Origin: Citrus sinensis
Lineage: Eukaryota; Streptophyta; Magnoliopsida; Sapindales; Rutaceae
Length of the DNA: 64,000 nt
Assembly: GCF_022201045.2 (NCBI RefSeq)
Contig: NC_068562.1
Span: forward strand, 8,166,001-8,230,000
Direction: 5' to 3'
A program made the translations under genes and the position numbers. Under the pieces are notes generated by a model. It was not told where the DNA came from, did not search any database, and was given only the letters and a program-made list of their open reading frames with translations. Positions 1-12,801 of the stretch are shown piece by piece; the stretch's first letter is position 1; each line of letters opens with the position of its first letter.

Positions 1-512
1 GTGGCTGAGACAAGAAGGCAGCATTAAAGGCAAATTCATCAATAGATGTGCAACTACGCGAGGCCAAACTCTAATGGATTGAAATCATCGATCGATTGAC
101 TTGCTTTTTAGCCATTGCAGGCCATTCCTTTGATTGACTTCAATAAATACATGCTACAAACATGGGGACCACATGAGACAAGACAAGCACGTGGTGGGGT
201 TACATAATCAAATCTTGTTTTAAATTATGTCCGAAGCAAAGTTTAAAGGGGACCAACCTACGGAATTATAGGTAGCTGCATCAAATCGAATTCACATGAG
301 GGCTCATAAATTAATCATGATCCATGTGATTTTCTTAATCTAATGTTTAATTACTATAATTCACATAGCACTCACTTGGACGTCTGTAACAATGTGATAT
401 ATGACCGATTGACACCTATATGCATGTTCATTTATTCTACTTATCAAATTCATATGACCACTAATTAAAAATCTACCGAAAGTAATTTTGTAAATAGAGG
501 GAGGAAACTTAC

Positions 513-1596
513 CAACGGTGGCGGTAGCGAAAGTGGGAGTGCCGTCAACAAAGTTCAAGCTGCCGGAAACTATAGTCATAGTCTTACCGTCACCGTACAT
601 CATCACATTCCACCTGCTCTTATCCAAAATCACATTCTCTCTGTAAGTTCCCTTCTTCACATATATCACAAATCTTGTAGGGCTTTTCTTTCGCACCGCA
701 GCCACGGCAGCCTTAATGGTATCGTAATCCCCACTGCCGTCCTGCGCTACCGTGGCATCTGGCTTCGGGTTAGCCTCCTGGAGAAGCCTGCGGTCACCGG
801 CTCCGACCCAATTCGGAAATCCCGAATCCGAATGATCAGATAATAACCTCCTGTGAACAGGAATATCAACCTTTCCCAATAGCCCCAGTACTTTTGAACC
901 GATTGCAAGACTGTTACTAGCAAACTCGGAAGAGTTTTGCATGGCGGATCGTATATCTTTGAGAATATTTGAGTTCTGGTAATGCGATACGTTTAGCTCT
1001 TGCAAGGCGTCCAAGCACGTGTCCTGGTCGGTGATCGATGTGCTCAGCCATGTCTTCAAATCTTGAATCTTTTTTGATGATAAAAGCTTCTCTCCGCTAC
1101 CAACTTGCATTGAGGATAAAGATTCGTTGACATGATCCAACGCGTCATCAAAGAGCGTCTCACAAACCTTAAGAGCTTCAATCACTTGAGGATCCTTCGT
1201 TTGCTGCTTCAGCTTCGAGGGATAGTTTTGTAATTTCCCAAGCTCATTCATGGCGACTTGTAAAGAGAGCTTGAAGAGGATTTCTGGGTCCTTGGTTACG
1301 TTTGATGCGTCGATGGAGGAAATGCTGGAGAAGCAAGAATCTGGGTACCGAGTCACGCTGCATACGGCTTTGAGTGAAGCCGCTGGGGTCAGCTGAGTTG
1401 CAGGCATATTATCGGAAGATGAATCGTTTTTGTTCTTGTGCACGACGACTCCAATGACTGCACCAATGATCACGGCCACAAGGACTATGGATGAGATGAT
1501 TAAGATGATCACACGCTTACGTGTCTTTCGCCGGAATGCTTGTTGCTCGAGCTCATCGACTTTGCCATATCCCTTAAAGGATCTGATCGTTTCCAT
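513..1596 (-). CDS. Pectinesterase with PMEI pro-region, exon 1 (gene runs off the left edge)
   Basis: First exon of a type-I pectin methylesterase, which removes methyl esters from cell-wall homogalacturonan. The protein starts at 1596 with a short basic cytosolic tail, a hydrophobic signal-anchor (about residues 28-52), a pectin-methylesterase-inhibitor-like domain with conserved cysteines (about 70-225), then two RRLL processing motifs and the start of the catalytic domain (DGSGDYDTI, GTYRENV). The exon ends at 513 before a GTAAGT donor, leaving one base of a split codon. This matches the donor of the neighbouring PECS gene exactly, so the catalytic Gln/Asp/Arg exon should lie left of base 1. 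Open reading past the donor (513 down to 361) is intron. It is a clear paralogue of the gene at 5593-8799 with a different N-terminus. I do not know its exact Citrus name. Whether it is functional cannot be judged without exon 2. Confidence 0.93.
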
Positions 1597-1666
1597 ATTT
1601 GATATGGTTTATCACTTTATTGTACGTTTCTGTGTTTTATGGAAAAGAGATTGTCCGTGGGATGTC

Positions 1667-1676
1667 TTTTTTATAT
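1667..1676 (-). promoter_or_regulatory. Probable TATA box of the first pectinesterase gene
   Basis: On the minus strand this reads ATATAAAAAA, about 75 bases upstream of the ATG at 1596. Spacing is right for a plant TATA box followed by a short leader. Position and composition are the only evidence. Confidence 0.5.
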
Positions 1677-2034
1677 GTGTGGAAGGCAAAGATAGAATCT
1701 CTTTCTTCGATGCTTCTTCGTTAATCTTTCATTAAACGTTTAACCAGGATGTAACATCATTTTATATTCTATTCACGATTAAACAATAAAGGAATAACAT
1801 CTAGATCTCTAACTTTTAGGAAAAATATACTCGAGGATATAGTTGGTAATTTTCTCTTTTTTACATACGAGTCTTTGCCATTACGTTTATTAGAATCCAT
1901 TTCTACGGAGGATTTAACTCTTAAAACCTTGAAATTAGCTAACCTAAAAGATTTGTTATTTAAATATTTTGTTTTTGGGATGTAATTCTTAGATCATAGA
2001 TACTATCAAACAAATTATAGTAAAATATCTATTG

Positions 2035-2430
2035 AGTGCCGTACAAATGAGAAAGAGAGATTTTCTCAGATTTCGTATAGTAGAAGACGAGATAACAAAT
2101 TAATAATGATCAGACAAAGAAGGTATGTATATACTCCATGTGCCAATTTTTGCACTAGGTCGCAAGGCGTGCCCTAGCCTCGTTTTGACAATTCATACAT
2201 CTCAACGTTGACCAAATAATGACTTCATATAGTGCCGTACAAATGAGAAAGAGAGATTTTCTCAGATTTCGTACAGTAGAAGACGAGATAACAAATTAAT
2301 AATGATCAGACAAAGAAGGTATGTATATACTCCATGTGCCAATTTTTGCACTAGGTAGCAAGGTGTGCCCTAGCCTCGTTTTGACAATTCATACATCTCA
2401 ACGTTGACCAAATAATGACTTCATATAGTG
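2035..2430. repeat. Tandem duplication, two 196-bp units
   Basis: Unit 1 is 2035-2230 and unit 2 is 2231-2426 (similarity continues to 2430). Both begin AGTGCCGTACAAATGAGAAA and differ at only a few positions (for example GTATAGT versus GTACAGT, and AGGTCGCAAGG versus AGGTAGCAAGG). Near-identity points to a recent event. No coding content. Confidence 0.95.
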
Positions 2431-2468
2431 AGAATGAAGATTACCCAAATATTTCTAGCGAATAAAAA

Positions 2469-2470
<2 letters not shown>

Positions 2471-2502
<32 letters not shown>
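2471..2502. repeat. (CT)n microsatellite
   Basis: Uninterrupted CT dinucleotides, about 15 units, just after the tandem duplication. Confidence 0.95.
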
Positions 2503-3685
2503 AGGCTACTTCATTTCAATAAAAGATGTGACAAATGCGAGTGATAGAATTGCCTACTGATCCATCCCATTGAAGCAGTTATTAGAATTTTTACTTTATT
2601 TTTTAAATTAAGTTTTTAGGTTGAACTTATTTAAAAATTATTAACAGATTATACCTTTGTTCGTAATTTTATTGAAATGAAAGGGGCTCACTGCTATTAC
2701 CACATTATACGACCGGTTTAACATTTTATGGCTTCTTGCCCTTTCCTTCTTTTCTTTTTGTTTGGAAAGCACAGTGTCTATTTCGTTTAACAATAAACGA
2801 CATAATTAATTATTGGCACTCATCGAAGGTAAACAAATAAATCAACGTATACTAAACAACGGCATGCATGCCATGTCATATCATAATTTCTTCTAGTTAA
2901 AAATTTAACTACTAGCTATAAAAATTCAATATATCCAACGCGGCAAATTCTACACACGGTGTCAACTTAATTAATAATTAGTATTGCTTTAGTCATAAGC
3001 CATTTGGCTCCATGATATGATAGCGAGTTTCTAGCTGTAATTACCAGGTATGGCTCTGGGCCTCGGGCCCGTCTAACAAATATAATTTTACTTACTCGGT
3101 AGGGAAAATGGACCACATATTATGGCTTAGTGGAGATTACGTATGTCGTGATTTTTTTTCCAGCTGTGGCCTACACACGTGGTTTTAAGAAATTCTTGCT
3201 ACAAAATTCTATGTGCAGCTTTTGTGCAATTCGGCACTGCAAACTTTATATGCACAAAATTGAAATGCTATATGAAAAGTGCCCAAAGACCACCATATAT
3301 GTCCAAAATTAATCTCCTTCAATCTTGTGATTGAAGCCGCTTGTGCCTTGTTCTTTCGGTTTGGAACAAGTAAAATGTAGACATGTGTATTTTTGTAGCT
3401 AGGAATTAAAGAGTCGTTTTCGCTATTAATTGTATAATCCCACTTTGCGCGTGGATATAACATTTACTTATCTTGTGAGAATTGGTCTTTTTAAGGGGAA
3501 TATAGATGGGGGTCCACTAAAACAATCGATAACAAGAACTTTTCTAACGCTTGTAGCACAATCCTGGACTGGTCGTTATTGGGTGAGCTCGAGCCCTACG
3601 GAGTTTCTATATGATCTCTGTTCTACGCGCGTACACGGGTGGACTTATTTATCTAAAAGACAATGAGAATTGATGTATCTTTGAA

Positions 3686-3888
3686 GAGTAATGATATATT
3701 TACAAACTCTTATATAAATTTATTTTGTACAAACTGATGTAACGTTAATTCATTAGTTGAATTAAATATCTCTTGGTCCATATTATTTATTTATATTATT
3801 TTATATTTTCATTCAACTAATAAAATTAATGTCACATCAGTCTGTACAAGATAATTTTGTACAAGAGTTTGTGGCTGTATCATCACTC
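3686..3888. mobile_element. MITE, Mutator-like, with perfect 9-bp target-site duplication (copy 1)
   Basis: A 203-bp non-coding element. The left end GAGTAATGATATATTTACAA pairs with the reverse complement of the right end, GAGTGATGATACAGCCACAA, extending into ACTCTTRTA. It is flanked by the direct repeat ATCTTTGAA at 3677-3685 and 3889-3897. A 9-bp duplication is characteristic of the Mutator superfamily. A second family member is at 14831-15032. Confidence 0.9.
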
Positions 3889-4470
3889 ATCTTTGAATGT
3901 GGCCACTAGAGCTATTCCTTCCGATTGACGTAGATTTTTTTGAGGTAATGTTTGGTATAACTTTTCAAATAAAATTTATTTCAATAAAATTTTTGTGAAT
4001 AGAACTTTTACGAATAAGATTTTTACCCTAAAAAATTTTAATTATTTAGTTATCAATAAAAATTTTTATGAAAAATTAAAAAATTATGTTATTAGAAAAG
4101 TTTTCTAAGTTTTCTAAGTTATATTATGAAAATAATAAAATAAGATTGTCAAATAAGTAAAAAATATTTTAGAAAACTTAGACATTTTAACATTTAAAAA
4201 AACTTTTTAGCCTCTACTTTCAAAGTTCTAAAAGCTGACATTTTTCTAATAGAGGCAAAATAGTTTATTTAGTTTTTAAAAACTCTACTAAAAAAATAAC
4301 TAAAAAAAAATTGTAAGAGCTTATGAGATTAAACAAACACTTATGACCACTAAATGGGCCTACCAAACAAGCACTTAATCACAATTGACCTCTAGTTTAT
4401 ATTATAATAGATGAATTTGGACTCTCAATAAATCTTATTTTGTAAAAACATTAGAATGTACTAACTTAGA

Positions 4471-4557
4471 GAGCGTTTGGTGCAGCTGCTCCCCATGCTT
4501 TAATTTAGGAGAATATCCCCTGGAACAAAGCATGGGAGCAGCTGCCCCAAACGGACC
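4471..4557. repeat. Small palindromic element (hairpin, MITE-like)
   Basis: GCGTTTGGTGCAGCTGCTCC on the left mirrors GTCCGTTTGGGGCAGCTGCTCC on the right (reverse complement), each followed by a CATGCTT core. Nearly the whole 87 bp is self-complementary. CTTAGA occurs on both sides and may be a 6-bp target duplication. The superfamily is not certain. Confidence 0.65.
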
Positions 4558-5592
4558 CTTAGAAAAATATCATATATATACTCCACATTTAAGAGTAGAT
4601 TCTACATCTTCTGAAAGGCTGAAAACTGGATATCTAAATTTAAGCCATTACATAACTGATTTAACAGATTCTAGTACATTTCTAATGCTAAAATTAGCAG
4701 ATGTATAATCTACCATTCAAGAGAAGAATTATAATATACACTCCATGATTTGTTAAAAAGCAAAAATCTTATGAGCATAATTCATACACAAAACCTAATG
4801 CGAGAATTAAGTACCGTTCTGCCTTAAATATCTACTATTGCTGATATGTCGAAGCTGGACTTCATGAATAGACAGTTATGAGTTAATATTAGATTTGATG
4901 AAGCGTGGAGGGCAGGCAAATCCACAAATTTGCCTTAGTCAAAAGTTCGTGCTAATGAGTGTTAATATTTATTTGTGTTGACATTATCATGGGGACATAC
5001 CCTCCAACTTTTCCAAATCACGAAACGATTCTTTGTGAACAGCAGATCATGAATTTGAATTCGATTTGTCGTTTTCCAATTGGACTCGTTCACGTACGCA
5101 ATAAACGTGCACCAGACAACGTGATGATGTGAAAGCTCAACACAAAGAGCCGTTGATCCCACCGACACCTTATATTCTTTATATTTCATAATTCCTTTTA
5201 AAAAAAAAAAAAAACCAAAAAACAACTAATCCTTCCATTTATTTCGAAACCGTGATCTTTCAATTAGAAAAGACCATCCTTTTAATCACGGGCCCCATCG
5301 CAATCTCCTGTTATCTATAATTCGATCTCTGGTATATAGACATGATGTTTTGTCAAGAACGCGACGAATGATTTTATTGTGTGACCAAGATTGATGTTGA
5401 AGATGATTTAATTTCAAGAAGCCGGAAATTATTATTCTTCTCATGCTATTTTATTTCTTGTAAATCACACAATAGTATTTGTGAGATCGAAGCCACGAAT
5501 AAGACACGCTCAATCAAATATTACAAATTGAAAGACCCGAGATCGATGGATCCACTAATACAAAACATATTAATTAAAACTCCTAGTGAATA

Positions 5593-7304
5593 TTACAAAC
5601 CAAGGGAGAATGGGAAACCAGTGGAGCCCAGCCAGCTACTACCAGCAATGAAGCTTCCAGGAGTAAAAGCTTGAGCCTCGGTAGCACTTGTAATAACCCT
5701 AAATCCCTTCCATTTCACTCTCCCTGAAGTTCCGGCACCGGCTCCGCTGTTCTGATGCTCTCCGTAAAACAATGTGTTCAACGCGAAGTTACCATCCCAC
5801 TCGTGCCACCCGGCAGGGTGGATCAAGTCAGTAATCGACGACTGCATGATCACCGTCCTCGAGTACTCCTTCCAGGGCCTGCCGAGGTACGTCGGGAAAC
5901 TACCCTGAACCGGTTTTAAATCGGAGGTGGCACCAATCCTAGATTTTTGAATGACAATGCCGGTGTTTTGGTTAGGGTCAGTCCTGCCTTGGGCTGTGAC
6001 CATATTTTTTTGGCCGGAATTGGGCTTTCGTGCATGGATGTCACAATTTTGTAACACGGCTGCAGCATTACCAAAAATGAAATCAACCGTGCCAGCAATT
6101 AAGCAGTTCACAAAGAACTGGCGGTTCGAGTGGACGTAGAGTGTGTCTTGGTAAGCTAACATATCGCAATTGTAAAATGCTGAAAGGTCAGCTCCCACTC
6201 GCAGTGCCACTGCCTGGTGCTTTGAGGGGCCTGCTGTGTTTTGGAATGTAATGTCTCGGGCCAAGAATCCTTCACCAACAACAGCTGCATGACATATGAC
6301 GTACGCATGTTGAGAAAGAAAAATAAACGTTAGTATGATGACATGAGATGCACGTAAAATCGTTTAATGAGACAAAAAAAAAATGCATGTGAACAAAGAG
6401 ACAAATTTAATTAATTAGTGAATTGACAGTGTGATTAAACGATTGAATTGAAGGAAAGAGACATGGGAAGCTTCAAGGAAGCATCAGTGGCTAGACAGTG
6501 GCATCTAAAAGGGTTACGTAAAAAAGTATCAAAAGTCAGAATCAAACTATACATGTTCCAAAATAATAAGTGTGTCTATAGACTATATATGATGAATAAA
6601 GCAATCTATGCTCAGCTGTAAACCACACTCTTCAGTCTTTACTCATCATCAACTTGTCCACACGGGGGAAAAGCAAACCTGTGGTCAGTTGAAATTTATA
6701 TACACATGCATATATAAATTATAGCAGACACTGGTATTAATAAAGTGCTTTCTGGGTCACCAATTATTCATTTTCTAAAAGGACAGACTGCAGAAAATTC
6801 AAAAAGATTGGCATTTCGGATGTGCTAGTTTTTCATTTCATTCCAAAATTCAAATAATTGAGACTTTGTCCAGATGGCAAGACCTTATGTCACCCATGTG
6901 CTAGCTTCAAAAATAAATAAATGATGGGACAAAGAATCAGCCATTCTTTGCTGATTCATCGCCTCTGATTTGTGTGTGGACAAAGAGACCCAGATTTGAT
7001 GAGTATAATCTGGGACCAACAACGGTATGACAAACAAGTTAATGGACAAATGTCACCACAGTTTTAAAACTAGAAGACTTTTGTTCCAAGGGGCAATTGA
7101 TTTAGTATAGAGCTGAAATATATCAAGGTTAAAAAAAAAAAGAAATTAATCTTTGAAAACTTGAGCATAGAAGGTCTAGAACGCAAACTTCAAACATCCA
7201 TTTGGTCCGGTTTACACTTCCTACCTAGCTGTACTATGCTTGATCTTTTATGAAATATGAAGGAAAAAAAAAATTCCTCATGCCGTCGATGTTTACCTAA
7301 AATT

Positions 7305-7336
<32 letters not shown>

Positions 7337-8799
7337 CATACATACATATATATATATATATAGTGCGGAAAAGTTTTAAAATCAGATAAGTTTTAAAAAC
7401 CTTCAGTTTTAAATTTTTAAAATTATGCAATTTTAAAGATTTTTTGTATTTTTCTGCACTTTCAAATTTTTGACCGGAACATTTCTATATATATATAAGT
7501 TCAGTGAATATTGACGCAGCACCAACTTCATCAATGGAGTAATTAATATGGTTGTTTTCTCAACTAATTCATCGTGACTACAGAAGAAAATGTAGACGTG
7601 TTGATACTAACGTAATATCAGTTACAATCTTATATCATCAGGATTCCGGGCCAGTTTGTAACCGTTGTTTTTCAGATTAATTTTCTCATAAAAAAATAGT
7701 AATGCAATTAATACAGTTAATGAAAAGTAGACTTACCAACTGTAGCAGACTTGAAAGTTGTGCTTCCATCAACCACATTTCTACTTCCTGTGATGATAGT
7801 TCTAGTCCTTCCGTCACCGATGAACATTATATTTTTATGCTTCTTTGTCACCTCAACATTTTCCCGATAAACACCAGCTTTAATCCTAATAATATACCGC
7901 TTAGTGCCTCCCTGAGGAGCCGCCGCCACCGCTGCCGCCACCGTCTTAAAGTTTCCGCTGCCATCTGCCGCCACCACCGCGTTCGGTGTCACCGACGAGG
8001 ACTGCAACAGCCTCCTGTCGCCGGGGGACAGCCACGCCGGCCACCCATCAACCGTACTGGTCTCCTCTGTCAGCTTCCTGTTGTTTGAAGTCCTCATGAT
8101 CATCATGTCAGTGTCCGTCATGTTCTTGATCATAGCAAGCGCATTGCTACACATCTTCTCAACATGAACCTGGCCGTCTGACAACGCATCCCGCACGTGC
8201 TTATTAGCATCATCATGCGAGAACCCATCAAGACACGTCCCCTGATTGGTCATCGCGGCACTCATTAAGGTTTTGAGATCATCCGCATGCTGTGATAAAG
8301 ATTTCTTGTTCGGGTACTCCTCAAGATCCTCGACGGCTTTGTGTAACTCATCAAGAGTCTCATCGATCGTCTCAAGACAGTCATGGAGAGCAACCTTTTC
8401 CCGTTTGGTGAGATTCGTTCTCTTCAAGAGCTTCTGAATCCCGAAGTAGTTGTGTTCCACGGCTGTTGTTGTGATATTTAAGGACATCTCAATAACGTCC
8501 TTTTGGCTTGTCACCTTTTTGGAGGCCTCTGGAACGGCAGCAATAGCCGAAAAGCATAAGTCCGGGTACCTTGTGCTGCTGCATGATGATTTGAGGATAG
8601 CATGATGAGGCTCGTTGCCGTTGTCGCCGGAGTTTTTTCTTGAGTTCACTCCGGCGACAATGCCGATTACGGCAGCAACAACGAGTAGCGTTGCAAAAAG
8701 AGCTAAGAATAGTTTCTTTTTTTTCTTGGGAATATTGGAAATGTTTTGGTTGCTAGAAGATTCAGAAAGTTTTGTGAAGAATTCTTTTATGTGGGTCAT
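5593..8799 (-). CDS. PECS-1.1: Pectinesterase (pectin methylesterase) with PMEI pro-region, complete, two exons
   Basis: Exon 1 is 8799-7737 and exon 2 is 6284-5593; splicing restores one split Ala codon and gives 584 residues. The enzyme de-esterifies cell-wall pectin. The order is: basic tail, signal-anchor (about 30-50), PMEI-like domain (about 70-220), an RKLT and an RRLL processing site (about 263-266), then the catalytic domain. Exon 2 carries all catalytic motifs: Gln378 (QAVALR), Gln400-Asp401 (QDTLY), Asp422 (DFIFGN), Arg490 and Trp492 (LGRPW). After subtilase cleavage at RRLL the mature enzyme would be about 318 residues and secreted to the wall. From memory the protein is almost identical to the sweet-orange PECS-1.1 juice-clouding enzyme; PECS-1.2 is a close relative, so the exact paralogue is not certain. 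The 1452-bp intron sits at the same codon as in the upstream paralogue. Confidence 0.97.
7310..7362. repeat. (TACA)n/(TA)n microsatellite in the pectinesterase intron
   Basis: Runs of TACATACA followed by TATATA within the 6285-7736 intron. Confidence 0.9.
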
Positions 8800-8879
8800 T
8801 TTTTTTCTCGATAAGAGAGAACAAAAGATAAGGCTATGGATTGGACAGTGAATGAACGAACGAGTGAAGGAAGAGGTTG

Positions 8880-8887
8880 TTTATATA
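8880..8887 (-). promoter_or_regulatory. TATA box of the PECS-1.1-like gene
   Basis: On the minus strand this reads TATATAAA in the context CTCTATATAAACAACC, 81 bases upstream of the ATG at 8799. It predicts transcription starting near 8850 and a leader of about 50 bases. Confidence 0.65.
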
Positions 8888-8959
8888 GAGAGTGAATGGA
8901 GAGTTGGCTTGAATAATTAATTATTGATTACATCTAGGAGGATTAATTTTCCACACAAT

Positions 8960-9825
8960 AGCCCACGTGAATATTGGTTTCGCTTAAAGTTTTTTATTTT
9001 CAATTTTTAAAATTTATTTTACGTAATTAACGTAATTTATTGCGAATTTGCTATTCTAGGTATTTGTCTATTTGTTCTTTAGAGACCCGTCGTAGCATTA
9101 AATAGACGTCTACTTTAACTACTTTATCTCGTAAATTTGTTCCTTCATTATGCAAACATCAAGGAGCACGTCACAACTTGCAATTGGGAAAACAATAAAA
9201 GGGTCGGAATCTTTTGTCGTTTTAATTAATTAATTAGAGAATGAAAGCGGGATTTAAATTAATAATGTTACATATTTACTGATTTTGGAAACTTAATTGA
9301 AATACTTATTGATGTGCCACCAATTATTTAATGTCATGTATTATAATATTAATTAATTATTAAATTATTATTTTTTACAATCCACTAATATTACATTATT
9401 AAATATTGTAATTGAATATCAAAAATAGTAAGGATGCCATCACTCTTTACTTTTATGCATGTGAATGTAACAGCCACGTGAACGTTGGTTACTCTTGTTT
9501 TATTGTCAAATTTTCTTTCTTTGTTTTTTCTCAAATTTATTTTGTATAACACAAGTTATTGCAATTGGGTATTTGTTTATTTGTTCTGTAGAGACTCGCT
9601 GTAACCTTAGATAATCATCTACTCTTAACATAAAGTGCAGCCCTCTTTACCAGTGAATGGATCCTAATGGAACCCATAACTCAGTCGTGTAAGAAACTGT
9701 AAATTACGTTAACGTAAGGCAGCCAAAACCTTACTACATTTGTTTGGCAAATTTGAAGGCGCATGTTGCAACTTGCAATTGTGGACACATTAAAAGAGGA
9801 GAATTTTTGTCGTTTTACCTTTAAA
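8960..9825. repeat. Diverged tandem duplication in the PECS upstream region
   Basis: The segment 8960-9225 and the segment 9472-9825 share an ordered series of blocks: CACGTGAA..TTGGTT, then GTATTTGTYTATTTGTTCT, AGAGAC, CATCTACT or CGTCTACT, CAACTTGCAATTG and TTTTGTCGTTTTA. Spacing is about 530 bp. Divergence is high, so the duplication is old. Each copy carries a CACGTG E-box/G-box core near its start. Confidence 0.7.
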
Positions 9826-10251
9826 ATTATCACGAATTCTTTCGTTACAATCATTTTTTATTAATTGTTTTGTTCCCCATGCATGCTATTAGCCTATTAT
9901 CAGTAAGCACGTTTAACTCCTGTGTGTGTGTGTGTAGTGTAATTAAAGTTATCATTCGATATAGCTAGCTAGCCATATGCAGGATGCATCCTCTGACAAT
10001 TACATGCTGCCACTTGCCTTTGGCATGCCATTACAACAATCAAGGACCCTATATATAATTGTATATATATACATAACTTTAGCATCTTCAATCATTTCTT
10101 TTTGAAGGCTTCCAAGTTCGTCTGGGCAAACTACATCAACACACTGCATGCAGACTCCCCTTTCAAGTAGTTGTCTCACACAACTCGCCATCTTTTGACT
10201 ATTCAGCACTTTGCCTACTTGATATTTTATTCATTGATGTCATCCACATTA

Positions 10252-10699
10252 TCAATTGCGAAATTAAATATGAATGATAATACCTTTTCATTCTTGCATT
10301 GTGAATGATGGCGACAACATTATCCATTAATGGTATCGTAATGTGCTCTTCATTTATGTGTGTGCATACATAAACAAATCAAGGGCATGCCATAACAAAA
10401 TAACTCATGGGTCGAACCTTGGAATTGACATGACTATATATTTTCAAACAATCCATCTCAATCATGAACTTCGTTGAATAAACCAAAACATTAGATTGTT
10501 GCAATTTTCTTGAAATTATTGGCGGATATCTAGAAAGAATTGAAATGATATTGTGTAACAAACATTCAATTAATATTGATTTTGATTGGAACAAATTGTT
10601 GTGTGGACTATATATATACTGGTAAATCAATAACGAAATTAAATATGAATGATAATGCCTTATCATTCTTGCATTGTGAATGATGGCGACAACATTATG
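10252..10699. repeat. Direct repeat pair of about 73 bp
   Basis: 10252-10324 and 10627-10699 share ACGAAATTAAATATGAATGA-like sequence through TTGCATTGTGAATGATGGCG and ACAACATTAT with a few mismatches, 375 bp apart. Confidence 0.85.
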
Positions 10700-11005
10700 G
10701 ATCTGTAAAGACAAATCTAGCTTTATCACTCATAGTACTATATTAGATTTGCATCGAATAGCTTAATTAAACTTATAGGGTGAGCTATTTATCTTACAGA
10801 TTTCTACTGGATTTAACATAATAATATCATTTAGGCATGTGCTTTTTTCAATACTTGAACGATTGAGGAAAGTTTGCATCTCTTTTGTAAAGCAAATTAA
10901 TCAGCAAGTGGGATTCCCATTACATAAATAAATTAACCATGTACTAATTAAAGTAAGGTTTTGTTGATTACTTTATCTAAAACTTTTTCTTTATCAAGCA
11001 TTGGA

Positions 11006-12487
<1,482 letters not shown>

Positions 12488-12735
12488 ATATATATATATA
12501 GCTAAAATTGGCAAGTACTCGAGATATTCTTATTACATGCTTAGCATCAATTAGAAGATTTAACTCAAAATTTATTATGCATGTTTTGTGAAGACTAGAT
12601 GCCATAAACTCTTCATTTAATAATATTATAAGAAGCATAAAGAGGGGAAAAAATCAATGAATAAAGAAGAACAATGATGATTAATTAGTTCATATTTTAA
12701 GTAAATTATAGTAATAATTAAAGATTTAATTAAGT

Positions 12736-12801
12736 GACTTGCTTTCGTTAGCAAATGAAGCCGCCTCTGACTTGCTTTTGTTAGTAAATGAAGCCGCCTC
12801 T
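12736..12801. repeat. Tandem 33-bp duplication
   Basis: GACTTGCTTTCGTTAGCAAA followed by TGAAGCCGCCTCT occurs at 12736-12768 and again, with two differences, at 12769-12801. Confidence 0.95.

Larger units (their letters stand above)
1740..5592. other. Intergenic DNA between the two pectinesterase genes
   Basis: No gene is supported here; short open frames lack family resemblance. It holds the upstream region of the first pectinesterase gene, a 196-bp tandem duplication, a CT microsatellite, a MITE with a 9-bp target-site duplication, a small palindromic element at 4471-4557 and AT-rich sequence at about 3950-4350 that looks like a decayed transposon. The end near 5593 should contain the 3' flank of the second pectinesterase gene. 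Confidence 0.7.

Noticed and set aside
5951..6139. Plus-strand frame overlapping the PECS exon 2
   Set aside because: Shadow of the minus-strand catalytic exon.
7702..8088. 128-codon plus-strand frame
   Set aside because: Antisense shadow of PECS exon 1.
10000..10209. 69-codon minus-strand frame (MASCVRQLLERGVCMQCVDVV)
   Set aside because: The start looks protein-like but I can assign no family and see no gene context; it could be a fragment, so I did not list it as a gene.
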